61,089 nucleotides of DNA. Source: Chloroflexota bacterium (lineage in GTDB: Bacteria > Chloroflexota > Anaerolineae > Aggregatilineales > Phototrophicaceae). Positions 1-8,171 of this stretch are shown here, piece after piece. The position numbers were made by a program, and so were the translations under genes. The stretch's first letter is position 1, and each line of letters begins with the position of its first letter. The stretch is from assembly GCA_028873975.1 (NCBI GenBank), contig JAPPMO010000012.1, positions 1 through 61,089 of the forward strand. The letters run 5' to 3'. Under the pieces are notes generated by a model that saw only the letters and a program-made list of their open reading frames with translations, was not told the origin of the DNA and did no database searches.

Positions 1-36
1 ACGTTCATCCTGAGCCAGGATCAAACTCTCCGTATT
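1..36 (-). rRNA. rrs: 16S rRNA, 5' end only (partial)
   Basis: Read on the minus strand, positions 29 to 1 give the near-universal start of bacterial 16S rRNA (AGAGTTTGATCCTGGCTCAG, then GATGAACG). Only the first ~36 bases are inside the window; the rest lies beyond its left edge. By analogy with E. coli the mature 5' end is about seven bases before AGAG, near position 36. A good promoter lies ~115 bases upstream. Contigs often end in rRNA because these operons are repeated, so the edge may be an assembly break. Confidence 0.95.
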
Positions 37-151
37 CGATCAGGGTTTGTCTTTTCTCCGTCTTAACCCACTATTCTGCTGTTAATCTGCACTCGCCCCA
101 TAATAGCGGGACAAAAAAGACGAGGACTCATGCCCTCACCATTGCGCGACC

Positions 152-180
152 AGATTAGCAAGGCGTTTACGCTATGTCAA
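152..180 (-). promoter_or_regulatory. rRNA promoter
   Basis: On the minus strand a perfect -35 box TTGACA (180-175) and a -10 box TAATCT (157-152) are separated by exactly 17 bases. It points toward the 16S gene and would give a leader of about 110 nt, normal for an rRNA operon. It lies between the 3' end of the AI-2E-type permease and the 16S gene. It is one of the best sigma-70-type promoters in the window. Confidence 0.85.
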
Positions 181-275
181 GGATGGTTTTCCCTTTTCCT
201 CAAATTCCTTTGCGACGGCTTGATATCAAGAGGCATAAAACCGCAATTCACCGGATCAAGCCGACATATAGGACG

Positions 276-1412
276 TCAGGCCGGATCAGGCGCCAGTTCT
301 TCCGTCGAATCCTCATTCACCTTTTCTTTGGGGCGATCTCCCAGAATATCCTTCACGTAAATCTCGTCCACAAGCACAGCCACAACCGCGCTCAAGGGTA
401 CCGCCAGCATCAAGCCCAGAAAACCGAAAAAGAAACCAAAAATGATCTGTCCGAGCAATACGAGAATGGCCGGCATATTCATGCGTTCGCTGGCGAGAAC
501 GGGGCTGACAACCTGACTTTGGAAAAAAGACACGCCATAAATGACGACCGCGACCCAAATTACATTGTCAGGCGCTTGAACGATCGCTACCGCCACCGAA
601 GGAATCAGCGCGACAACGGGACCAAAGTTGGGTATGAAGGAAAGCACACCCGCCAAAACGCCCAATGCCAGCCATTCCTCGATACCCAGCAGCGCCAGCC
701 CCAAGCCCGTGAGTAGCGCCACTACAATCATCGAAACGCCAGTAACGCTCAGCCAAGCCCGCAAAGTAGCATCAAGCCGTTGCAATATGCTCATCATTCG
801 CCCGCGATACCAAATTGGCGTGAGCTTGATGATTCCATTTACATAAAGATCCGGTTCAGCCAATAGGTACATGCTAAGAAAGAAAATGATGAGCGCGCTA
901 AGTATCGTATTGGCGACGCCGCCAACAACCGGCAGAACCGTCCCCCCTAGCCTGTCAACTGCTTGCGTCAACTGTGAAACAGTCTGGTTAATCGAGTCGA
1001 TAGAGATCAAATCGAAAATATCGCTAGGAATCAGCCCTTCGAGGAAAGGAAACTGAGCGATAAGATCCTCTTGAGATATCGATTCCCGCGCTTGCTCGAT
1101 ACCTTGCTGGATCTGGCCCGCCAATACTTGCGACTGGCTGCCAATCGTGCGCAAGATTGGGACGCCGATTAAACCAACGATGATAAAGAAGCCGACCACG
1201 CTGACGATAATGGCTACAACACGGTTCATGTCAAAACGCTTTACCAGCAAACGAACCGGCATGGTGAACAACACAACCAAGATCACCGCAGCGAAGGTCA
1301 GCATTAATGTGCCGCGGATCTCCCAAGCGAACAGCAAGCCGAGCGCGATCAATATCGTCGCGGCGATGTTGCGCAGCCCTATGTTGAGGAAGCGGGAGTC
1401 TCTCATACTCAT
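276..1412 (-). CDS. AI-2E family transporter (PerM/YdiK-like permease)
   Basis: A 378-residue polytopic membrane protein. N-terminal hydrophobic segments (residues ~10-85), a central soluble stretch (~85-150) rich in Gln and Glu, and a C-terminal block of hydrophobic helices follow the AI-2E family plan. The PNFGPVVALIPS stretch in the second half is typical of the family. Members include the AI-2 exporter TqsA and Na+/H+ antiporter-like proteins, so substrate cannot be inferred. The last ~20 residues are a charged, Pro/Glu-rich cytoplasmic tail. The start at 1412 has a strong GGGGGGA ribosome site 5 bases upstream. It reads toward the 16S gene but that has its own promoter. Confidence 0.85.
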   Translation of the reverse strand: MSMRDSRFLNIGLRNIAATILIALGLLFAWEIRGTLMLTFAAVILVVLFTMPVRLLVKRFDMNRVVAIIVSVVGFFIIVGLIGVPILRTIGSQSQVLAGQIQQGIEQARESISQEDLIAQFPFLEGLIPSDIFDLISIDSINQTVSQLTQAVDRLGGTVLPVVGGVANTILSALIIFFLSMYLLAEPDLYVNGIIKLTPIWYRGRMMSILQRLDATLRAWLSVTGVSMIVVALLTGLGLALLGIEEWLALGVLAGVLSFIPNFGPVVALIPSVAVAIVQAPDNVIWVAVVIYGVSFFQSQVVSPVLASERMNMPAILVLLGQIIFGFFFGFLGLMLAVPLSAVVAVLVDEIYVKDILGDRPKEKVNEDSTEELAPDPA

Positions 1413-1589
1413 AGATTCCCCCCAGCGATGTCGATTTGCAATAAACTGCCACAGGTCTTCACGAGTCAGCGCTCACGATTTGCATGCCATCCGAAGGCGA
1501 TTATAGCACTTTAGTCGGGCGCAAGCGACTATATTCGCAAAGGGCGCATGCGCCAGGAATCTTCATGTCAAAAGGCTCTAATTCCAAAC

Positions 1590-1618
1590 TTCATAGGACT
1601 TTCGCTGTGCGATACAAT
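1590..1618 (+). promoter_or_regulatory. Putative promoter of the LLM / YgjP-like / LLM genes
   Basis: TTCATA (1590-1595), 17 bases, then TACAAT (1613-1618) matches sigma-70 spacing, with 4/6 and 5/6 consensus bases. It ends 29 bases before the first LLM start codon. No other convincing promoter is visible in the divergent intergenic region from 1413 to 1647. Confidence 0.5.
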
Positions 1619-1647
1619 GGTCGCCGGAACGGTACAGAGATTGACGT

Positions 1648-2667
1648 ATGAAATTTGATGTCACTGTTTTCGCCGATGACCTGAACAATGCCGCGACAAT
1701 TGCGGAAGCGGTCGAAGCTTATGGTTTTGACGGCTTGTGGGTTGCCGAAGCCGCGCACAATCCGTTCCTGCCGCTAGCGCATGCTGCCTTGGCAACGCGT
1801 AAAATCTCCCTGGGCACCGCTATCGCTGTCGCTTTTCCTCGCGATCCAATTCTGATGGCGCAGAACGCGCGGGACTTGGCAGCGCAGTCTCAAGGGCGCT
1901 TCATTCTTGGCTTGGGCACGCAAATCAAACCACATATCACCAAGCGATTTAGCGCAACTTGGGGCAAGCCGGTTCAACAGATCCGAGAGTATATCAAAGT
2001 CTTAGGCTTGGCTTGGCGCAGCTTCAGCACAGGCCAGCCTTTGAGCTTCGATGGCGAATACTACAGTTACGAATGGGTCCCGCCGCAATGTACAGCCGCC
2101 CAGACGTCGGAACTCGATATCCCCATTTATATCGCAGGGGTCAATACCGGGTTGGCGAGAATGGCAGGCGAGCTATGCCATGGGTTTCACATTCATTCCT
2201 TTCATACGCCGCAATACTTGCGGGATGTATTGGCGCCCGCGTTCCAAGCCGGGCGCGAACGCTCGGGAATGTCAAGCAAGCTGTTGCTATCTTGCGCCGT
2301 GTTCGTCGTCACGGGCGAAACAGAAGCTCAAGTTGAAGAAAGCAAGATCTTGAGCAAGTCTCAGGTCGCCTTTTACGCCAGTACGCCGAGCTACAGGCGC
2401 GTCCTCGAGCTGCACGGCTGGCAAGACCTGATTCCCCAGCTGAACACACTTTTGCGACGCAACCGTTGGCAGGAAATGCATACGCTGATCAGCGATGAGA
2501 TGCTGGAACATTTCGCAGTGATTGCGCCGCCCGACGAACTGCCTTATCGCATTCGCGAACGATACGATGGCTTGCTTGATCGGGTCGGATACTACTTCCC
2601 CTTTGAACCGGAGGATCAAAGCAGCCGCGCCATATGGGATCACGCTGCAAAAGCGATGGAAAGCTAA
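1648..2667 (+). CDS. LLM class flavin-dependent oxidoreductase (F420-type)
   Basis: A 339-residue TIM-barrel protein of the luciferase-like monooxygenase superfamily. Its N-terminus (MKFDVTVF, then YGFDGLWVAE) and the stretch QGRFILGLGTQIKPH are typical of LLM proteins that bind F420 or FMN, closest in feel to the TIGR03617-type F420 group. Substrate cannot be inferred. It is the first of three close-packed genes: its stop codon overlaps the ATG of the metalloprotease gene (TAATG at 2665-2669), implying translational coupling. A paralogue follows two genes later. An FMN enzyme is the main alternative to F420. Confidence 0.85.
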   Translation: MKFDVTVFADDLNNAATIAEAVEAYGFDGLWVAEAAHNPFLPLAHAALATRKISLGTAIAVAFPRDPILMAQNARDLAAQSQGRFILGLGTQIKPHITKRFSATWGKPVQQIREYIKVLGLAWRSFSTGQPLSFDGEYYSYEWVPPQCTAAQTSELDIPIYIAGVNTGLARMAGELCHGFHIHSFHTPQYLRDVLAPAFQAGRERSGMSSKLLLSCAVFVVTGETEAQVEESKILSKSQVAFYASTPSYRRVLELHGWQDLIPQLNTLLRRNRWQEMHTLISDEMLEHFAVIAPPDELPYRIRERYDGLLDRVGYYFPFEPEDQSSRAIWDHAAKAMES

Positions 2668-3392
2668 TGCCAACGATTGAACTGCAAGGGCAGACCGTCC
2701 ACTACAGTGTGCGCAAGAGCAAGCGAGCAAAGCGCATCAGCATTCGATTTGACGTCGCCCGGGGATTCCAACTTGTCTATCCCCTGCGCGTCCATCGACC
2801 AACTCCCTCGGAAGTGTTCATACAAAAGCAATCCTGGGTGCTGAAAGCGCTTGAGCAAATGCGCACCTATCAGAAGCAAATGCGCTTCGAGCGGCGCTAT
2901 GAGCAGGGCGCGAGCTTCCCGTACCTCGGCGAAAATCTCACTCTCAACCTGACAGAGGGGGACGACCAAGAAATGGTCTGGGCGCGGCGGTTTGAGGATC
3001 AACTGGAGGTTAAGCTCTCGCAAGCGTTTATGGACAATACTGACGTTATTCGAGCGGCAATCGAAAACTTTTATCGTGGCGAGGCAAAGCAATATCTGCC
3101 GCAGCGAGTCCAAGAACTCGCTGATATGCACGGATTCCGCTATCACAAAATCCGGATCAAAAACCAGAAAACCGTGTGGGGAAGCTGTTCCGCGAAGCGC
3201 AATCTGAACTTCAACATGAGGCTGATGATGACCCCGCCAGACGCAATAGACAGCGTCATCATTCACGAGCTCTGCCACTTGCGCGTGATGAACCACAGCA
3301 AAGCTTTCTGGGATCTCGTTGAAAAACATTGCCCAGACTACAGGGAATGGCGGAAGTGGTTCAAAGAGAACGGGTATTATCTGGTTTTTTAG
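2667..3392 (+). CDS. YgjP-like zinc metallopeptidase (M48/DUF45 family)
   Basis: A 241-residue protein. The zinc-protease signature HELCH is at residues 200-204, followed by the family's NHSKAFWDLVEKHCPDY region; the upstream KTVWGSCS segment is also characteristic of YgjP/DUF45 proteins. The basic N-terminus (SKRAKRISIRFD) is typical too. The physiological substrate of this family is unknown, though members are often near restriction or tRNA-processing genes. An ATG 33 bases earlier is in frame, but the ATG at 2667 overlaps the preceding stop codon (TAATG) and fits the usual protein start. It sits between two LLM paralogues. Confidence 0.85.
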   Translation: MPTIELQGQTVHYSVRKSKRAKRISIRFDVARGFQLVYPLRVHRPTPSEVFIQKQSWVLKALEQMRTYQKQMRFERRYEQGASFPYLGENLTLNLTEGDDQEMVWARRFEDQLEVKLSQAFMDNTDVIRAAIENFYRGEAKQYLPQRVQELADMHGFRYHKIRIKNQKTVWGSCSAKRNLNFNMRLMMTPPDAIDSVIIHELCHLRVMNHSKAFWDLVEKHCPDYREWRKWFKENGYYLVF

Positions 3393-3427
3393 GAGCAAGA
3401 CAGGGTCATGTGTGAAGGGTTGCCGAG

Positions 3428-4471
3428 TTGAAGATCGATATCTTCCTTCAGCCCGGTAAGGATTTCCGCGCCTGCGCCGATCGCATCTTGCAAGCGGAGG
3501 CTTGGGGATTCGACGCCGCTTGGAGCGCTGAATCGCTGAGCAATCCCTTTTTCCCCCTAACCATAGCGGCAAAGGAGGCGCAAAGCCCGTTCACGCTTGG
3601 AACGATGGCTGCCCCCGCTTTTCCGCGCAGCCCCATGATAACCGCGCAGATAACCTGGGATCTGGCGCGGCAAACCGGCGGGCGCTTTGTTCTGGGGCTG
3701 GGCGCGGAAATGCCCGAGTTTCTGCCCATTGGTGAAGGCGGTCAACCGCCCGAAACTCTCGACAAGATGCGCGAATACCTCGAGAGTTTACGAGCGATCT
3801 GGCGCAGCTTCCAAAACGATGAACGCTTGCGATTTCGCGGGCGACATTATCAGTTCCGTCTGATGGCGCCATTCTTCAATCCCGGACCGATAAAAGATCC
3901 GGAGATTCCGATATTCCTGTCGGGAGGCGATAGCGATGTCTATGCCTTGGCCGGGAAACTTTGCCAAGGGCTGCACGCAAACCTGCTGCATTCGCGGTCT
4001 TATCTAAGTGATGTGGTCGTGCCGCATTTGTCTCGAGGGCTCGAAAGCGCGAGCAGGCCCCGTGAAAGTTTCGAGCTCGCGATTCCAGCGCTCGTATTCA
4101 CGCCTGACAGCCTTGAAAAGGTTCGTGATTCGCAGAACGATGGGGGAAGGGGCATCGCGCGCTACGCCTTCGCTCGCAGGAATCACTCGTTTGCGACCTA
4201 CCATGGCTGGGAAGAATTGTTGGATTCGCTTCGGAGATCTGCGCTTTCAGGCGACAGCGGCTCCATTTGGCGCAGCCTTCCTGAAGACATCCTGCGAGAG
4301 ATTGCGATCGTGGCGGAACCAGAACGAGCGGCTGCCGCAATCCGTCAAAGATATAGCGGCCTCGCCGATCGAGTCTGCCTCGTTTTCCCCCTTTGGAATC
4401 CGGAAATAATTGCAGCGATAGTCGCGGATTTGCAGACACAGTTGCGCGGTGATCTAGCAGATCAAGCGTAA
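3428..4471 (+). CDS. LLM class flavin-dependent oxidoreductase (second paralogue)
   Basis: A 347-residue LLM superfamily protein, clearly related to the one at 1648-2667. Shared landmarks are GFDAAW near the N-terminus, AFPRSPMITAQ and GGRFVLGLGAEMPEF, each matching the same place in the first copy. The start is a TTG codon giving MKIDIFLQPGKDF, which aligns with the start of the paralogue. It begins 35 bases after the metalloprotease gene, so it is probably in the same transcript. Its 3' end overlaps the convergent GNAT gene by 10 bases. Cofactor (F420 or FMN) and substrate are not determined. Confidence 0.82.
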   Translation: MKIDIFLQPGKDFRACADRILQAEAWGFDAAWSAESLSNPFFPLTIAAKEAQSPFTLGTMAAPAFPRSPMITAQITWDLARQTGGRFVLGLGAEMPEFLPIGEGGQPPETLDKMREYLESLRAIWRSFQNDERLRFRGRHYQFRLMAPFFNPGPIKDPEIPIFLSGGDSDVYALAGKLCQGLHANLLHSRSYLSDVVVPHLSRGLESASRPRESFELAIPALVFTPDSLEKVRDSQNDGGRGIARYAFARRNHSFATYHGWEELLDSLRRSALSGDSGSIWRSLPEDILREIAIVAEPERAAAAIRQRYSGLADRVCLVFPLWNPEIIAAIVADLQTQLRGDLADQA

Positions 4472-4995
4472 AGCGCCGGCAGCGGTTCTTCCACCACTTT
4501 ATAGATCTTAAAGCCGCGTTTCTGGTAATTCGCCAAGGCGTGCGGACCGTCAAGGTTGCAGGTATGCAGCCAGACGCGGCTCGCATCCATATCCCATGCC
4601 CGCGCGACCCCGTAGCTGAGAAGGTGTTTGCCCAGTCCACGTCCCATGTAGTCGCCTCGCAGTCCGAAGTAGGCGATTTCAACCGAGTCGTCTTCGTGGC
4701 GGAACAATTCCACGTACCCGGCCGGGGAGCCGCTGACATACAAAACATGCACCTGCGTGTTTTCTGAAGACAATATGTCGCGAAGTTCATAATTTGTCAT
4801 TTGCAGGCGGTCGCGCCAAGCCCATTCCTCGCCGACCGACTGGTAAAGAAACTTGTAGAAACCTAGATCCGGCATTTCCATCTTCACGATTTCGATGTCG
4901 GCAGCTCGGATAAAGGCGGACGCAAAATCTGATCTGCTGGTCATTTCGAGGTAAGTAGTGACCAGCGTCTCCACCTGTTTAGCGGCTAGCTCCAT
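4462..4995 (-). CDS. GNAT family N-acetyltransferase
   Basis: About 177 residues from the ATG at 4995 (MELAAKQVETL). An in-frame ATG at 5046 would add 17 residues, but it has no ribosome site and homologues of this class usually begin close to the TTYLEMTSRSDF stretch. The acetyl-CoA binding motif A is visible as GLRGDYMGRGLGKHLLS, followed by ANYQKRGFKIYK near the C-terminus. The WRDRLQMTNYEL segment is typical of a GNAT subgroup of unknown substrate. It converges with and overlaps the last bases of the second LLM gene. Confidence 0.8.
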   Translation of the reverse strand: MELAAKQVETLVTTYLEMTSRSDFASAFIRAADIEIVKMEMPDLGFYKFLYQSVGEEWAWRDRLQMTNYELRDILSSENTQVHVLYVSGSPAGYVELFRHEDDSVEIAYFGLRGDYMGRGLGKHLLSYGVARAWDMDASRVWLHTCNLDGPHALANYQKRGFKIYKVVEEPLPALYA

Positions 4996-5304
4996 GGGAT
5001 TTGCTCTTGAATAGCTGTACAACGCGATGCCATGAACTTCTAGCATAACCAGTCAACCGGCGCGGTAGCATGGTATATTGCGACAAAAATTGTTTTCCGA
5101 CGCTAATCATAGTCACCAAAGCGAGCAGGCTCTCGCCATTCAATCTTGTGACTGATCGCTTTCGCCTCAACGATAACTCCGCCCGCCCTGTTAAACTCAG
5201 GCATTTCGAACGCCCCGCGCACGACAACAAGTTAATCTTGTCGAAGACCGGGTACGGCACTAAGATGATCCGGCCAGATCGTCGTCATCGAAGTCCAAAG
5301 GTCC

Positions 5305-5916
5305 ATGATCAATCGCCTTCGACAATCTTTACAATTACGCTGGTACAAGTTCGCGCCGACGGATCGTCTCATCGATCAAATACGAAGCGGGAGCGGCGGT
5401 TCCAAAACCCAGGCTATGCTTGACGCGCTGCGCGAACGTCTTGCCTATCAAGACGGCAGCTTGAATTCGGTGGATTGGTCGCTTGCGAAGCTAAACGGCG
5501 TCGCGCTTTCGTCGTGCCGGCTGTATAAAGCCAACTTCGCCGGCGCCAGCTTGCGCGGCACCTACTTCGGCTACTCCGACCTGCGCCATGCCTGCTTGAA
5601 AGAAGCGGATTTGAGCGAAGCGAATTTGCGGGAAGCGCGGCTTGAAGGCGCCGATATGTCGGGCGCGAACCTCCAATTCGCCAACCTGGCGCGCGCCGAT
5701 TTACGCGGCGCGCTGCTCGTCTCCGCAAATCTCGCCTCGGCCAACCTCTGGGAGACCGATCTTCGCGGAGCCGATCTGTCCCGGGCGATCATGACCGCCT
5801 GCGCCACGCATGGCATCAAGGTGGATCAATCGACAATTCTGCCCGACGGCAAGTCATGCCGCGGCGCCGGCGGATTCAAGCCTTTCATAGTCGCGGGCGA
5901 AGGCAATTCAAATTAG
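5305..5916 (+). CDS. Pentapeptide repeat protein
   Basis: A 203-residue protein whose centre (residues ~60-170) is a run of five-residue A(D/N)LxX repeats such as EADLS, EANLR, GADMS, GANLQ, RADLR, SANLW and GADLS. This sequence folds into a right-handed quadrilateral beta helix. The repeat-free N-terminus and short tail give no further clue. Some pentapeptide proteins (Qnr, MfpA) mimic DNA and protect gyrase, but most have no known role and nothing here selects one. ATG at 5305 has AAAGG four bases upstream. It is flanked by a GNAT gene and the etf genes. Confidence 0.85.
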   Translation: MINRLRQSLQLRWYKFAPTDRLIDQIRSGSGGSKTQAMLDALRERLAYQDGSLNSVDWSLAKLNGVALSSCRLYKANFAGASLRGTYFGYSDLRHACLKEADLSEANLREARLEGADMSGANLQFANLARADLRGALLVSANLASANLWETDLRGADLSRAIMTACATHGIKVDQSTILPDGKSCRGAGGFKPFIVAGEGNSN

Positions 5917-5978
5917 ATTCGGCAAGCAATACCATGTAGAATGGTTGCTTTAAGGTCTATGGCGGGAGGAAGCGAAAA

Positions 5979-6761
5979 GTGCATGTGGTAAGTTTCACGC
6001 GCAGCACGCCCGATACAGCCGCAAAAGTCTGGGTCAATGAAGAGGGCAAGGTCAGTTGGGGTGATGTGGCCACTGTAGTGAACCCCTGGGATGAATATTC
6101 CCTGGAAGAAGCCATCGTCCAAGCCAAAAACTGCGCTGGCGAAGCAACTGTCATCGCTATTGGGCCCGAGATACATGACGATGCCCTCAAGCACAGCATC
6201 GCGATGGGCATGACAAAGGCTCTGCGAATTGATGAGCCAGGCGCGGATACCCGCGACAGCCTGGTTTGGTCCGCGCTGGCGGCCGGCGCCATTAAAAAAC
6301 TCGGCAATGTTGAATTGGTCATCTTCGGCAAGGAGAGCGTAGACGTCGCTACGGATCAACATAGCTATCAATTGGCCAGACGCCTAGGCTGGACGATGCT
6401 GAGTTACGTGTCCAATATCATCGCCCTCGACGCAGATACGGGAACGATTCGCGTCGAGCAAATGCTTGAACAGGGCAAGCGCGTCTTGTCGGCCAGGCTT
6501 CCCGCAGTCATATCGGTGATGAAGGGTATAAACGAACCGCGTTATCCGAATTTTTTGGGTATACGCAAAGCGGCAAAAGCGCGGATACCAGTGTGGTCGG
6601 CGGCGGATATGGGGATAGAGGCGCCAGTTCCCGCCACAGCCGTCCTGGCTTATCACAATCCACCGGTTCGCGCCGTCGCTACGGAAATAATCACTGGAAA
6701 TGACTCGGCGGAAAAAGCGGCGATACTTGCCGAGCGCTTGTTCGAGGAGAAAGTTCTGTGA
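5979..6761 (+). CDS. etfB: Electron transfer flavoprotein subunit beta
   Basis: A 260-residue ETF beta subunit with the family pattern MHVVSFTRSTPDT..VWVNEEG near the start and NPWDEYSLEEAI at residues ~38-49. The LARRLGWTMLSYVSNI stretch and PAVISVMKGINEPRYP complete the family signature. It pairs with EtfA to carry electrons from flavoprotein dehydrogenases such as acyl-CoA dehydrogenases to the quinone pool. GTG start with GGGAGGA about nine bases upstream. Its stop overlaps the GTG of etfA by four bases. No ETF-quinone oxidoreductase or acyl-CoA dehydrogenase is in the window, so its partner is elsewhere. Confidence 0.92.
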   Translation: MHVVSFTRSTPDTAAKVWVNEEGKVSWGDVATVVNPWDEYSLEEAIVQAKNCAGEATVIAIGPEIHDDALKHSIAMGMTKALRIDEPGADTRDSLVWSALAAGAIKKLGNVELVIFGKESVDVATDQHSYQLARRLGWTMLSYVSNIIALDADTGTIRVEQMLEQGKRVLSARLPAVISVMKGINEPRYPNFLGIRKAAKARIPVWSAADMGIEAPVPATAVLAYHNPPVRAVATEIITGNDSAEKAAILAERLFEEKVL

Positions 6762-7795
6762 GCGTTTATGTCTGGATAGAGACCTACTCCGGTCGCGCGA
6801 ATCCCTCCAGCTGGGAAGCGCTCGCCGCGGCCGCAACGCTCGCCGAGAACCTGGAAAGCGACCTTACCACCCTTGTATTTGGAGAAAATGCACGCGCGAT
6901 CGCTACCGAGGCTGGCCGCTTCGGCGCGACAAATGCTTACATTTGCGACGACGAAGTCGTGAATGAGTATCGGCTCGAAGCTTACGCGCAGCTGATGACG
7001 GATTTGGTCAAACGGCATCAACCAGCCTTTGTCCTGGCTGTCGCCAGCAGCCGGAGCCGCGAGCTGCTTGCGAGCAGCGCAGTTGATACCGAAAGCGGGC
7101 TTATTGCGGAGGCCACGGACCTGCGACTGGACAGAGGCAGGATTATAGCTACCCGGCCCGCATACGCCGGCAAAGTCTCGATGGAAATGACATCAAACAG
7201 CGCTACAACTTACATAACGGTCCGCGGTCGGGCATTTCAGGCGCCTTCGAAAGACGCCAATGCCACTGTGAGCCTTGCGGAAATCCAGACCGCCTTGACC
7301 ATGAACGACCTGAGCGTTGAAGCGGAGGCATTTACGGACAGTGCTGAGAATGTGAATTTGACGGACGCGGCAATCATTGTCAGCGGGGGCCGTGGCATGG
7401 CGAATAATCCCAAAGCAGTTCCGTCCGACCAAGACGCTGTCGATCCCAATGTATGGAAAGCCAAAGACGGCTTTGAAAATACATTGCGCCCCTTGGCGTC
7501 GGTTTTGGGCGCCGCTCTGGGCGCAAGCAGAGCCGCGGTTGACGCGGGATATATTTCCTATGAACATCAGGTCGGGCAGACGGGTAAAGTTGTCAATCCC
7601 GATCTATACATCGCCTGCGGCATAAGCGGCGCGATACAGCACCAGGCGGGCATGCGCGGCAGCAAGATAATCGTGGCGATCAACAAAGATGCCGAAGCGC
7701 CAATCTTCAAACTTGCGCGCTATGGAATTGTTGGCAACCTTTATGACGTTGTTCCCGCGTTGACCGCAGCGCTGCGGCGCAAGCTGGGTTCCTAA
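6758..7795 (+). CDS. etfA: Electron transfer flavoprotein subunit alpha
   Basis: A 345-residue ETF alpha subunit. The C-terminal FAD-binding domain is canonical: [10 protein letters not shown], later [23 protein letters not shown], then [20 protein letters not shown] and [19 protein letters not shown]. The N-terminal Rossmann-like half interacts with EtfB. The GTG start at 6758 overlaps the etfB stop (GTGA), so the pair should be translated in equal amounts. There is no frameshift or missing residue in the FAD site. Confidence 0.93.
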   Translation: MSVYVWIETYSGRANPSSWEALAAAATLAENLESDLTTLVFGENARAIATEAGRFGATNAYICDDEVVNEYRLEAYAQLMTDLVKRHQPAFVLAVASSRSRELLASSAVDTESGLIAEATDLRLDRGRIIATRPAYAGKVSMEMTSNSATTYITVRGRAFQAPSKDANATVSLAEIQTALTMNDLSVEAEAFTDSAENVNLTDAAIIVSGGRGMANNPKAVPSDQDAVDPNVWKAKDGFENTLRPLASVLGAALGASRAAVDAGYISYEHQVGQTGKVVNPDLYIACGISGAIQHQAGMRGSKIIVAINKDAEAPIFKLARYGIVGNLYDVVPALTAALRRKLGS

Positions 7796-8171
7796 GAGCC
7801 TCTCGGCGCGCAAGCGGCGAATTTGGGCTGCCGCGCTCGCAGAAAATAATAAAACTGCTCGGCTACTGAAAATCGCGGACTATAAATAAGAGCGGGTTCA
7901 AGTAAGCTGAGGCAGCCAAAAGCGCCTTTGTTCCAATTCAACACAAAGCGACATAAGGCGCTTGGCTGAAATCACCATTGGATTCTCTTCCGGACCGATT
8001 AGGCTTATTTGACCGCTTTTAACCAAGGCGGTGACTGTCATGCGACAATATCGCAGCCGATGACTAAATTGCATTTATTGTCTGCCAGCACACGACCGGG
8101 CGCAAATTTGCGATTACCGCGGTGGCGCCCCATGGCTTGTTTGAATTCAAAAATTTAGAGTTTGCCCGTCA
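7796..8171. other. Intergenic stretch between etfA and the mrp operon
   Basis: These 376 bases hold no credible gene. An imperfect GC-rich hairpin (AGCGGC with GCCGC, around 7812-7835) follows etfA but has no U-run, so I do not call a terminator. The mrp promoter should be here, but I could not identify a pair of -35/-10 boxes with good spacing. A TATAAA at about 7881 lacks a matching -35. Confidence 0.5.

Noticed and set aside
7880..7910. Possible tRNA T-arm (GGGTTCAAGT)
   Set aside because: No flanking stem, acceptor or anticodon arm; a chance match.
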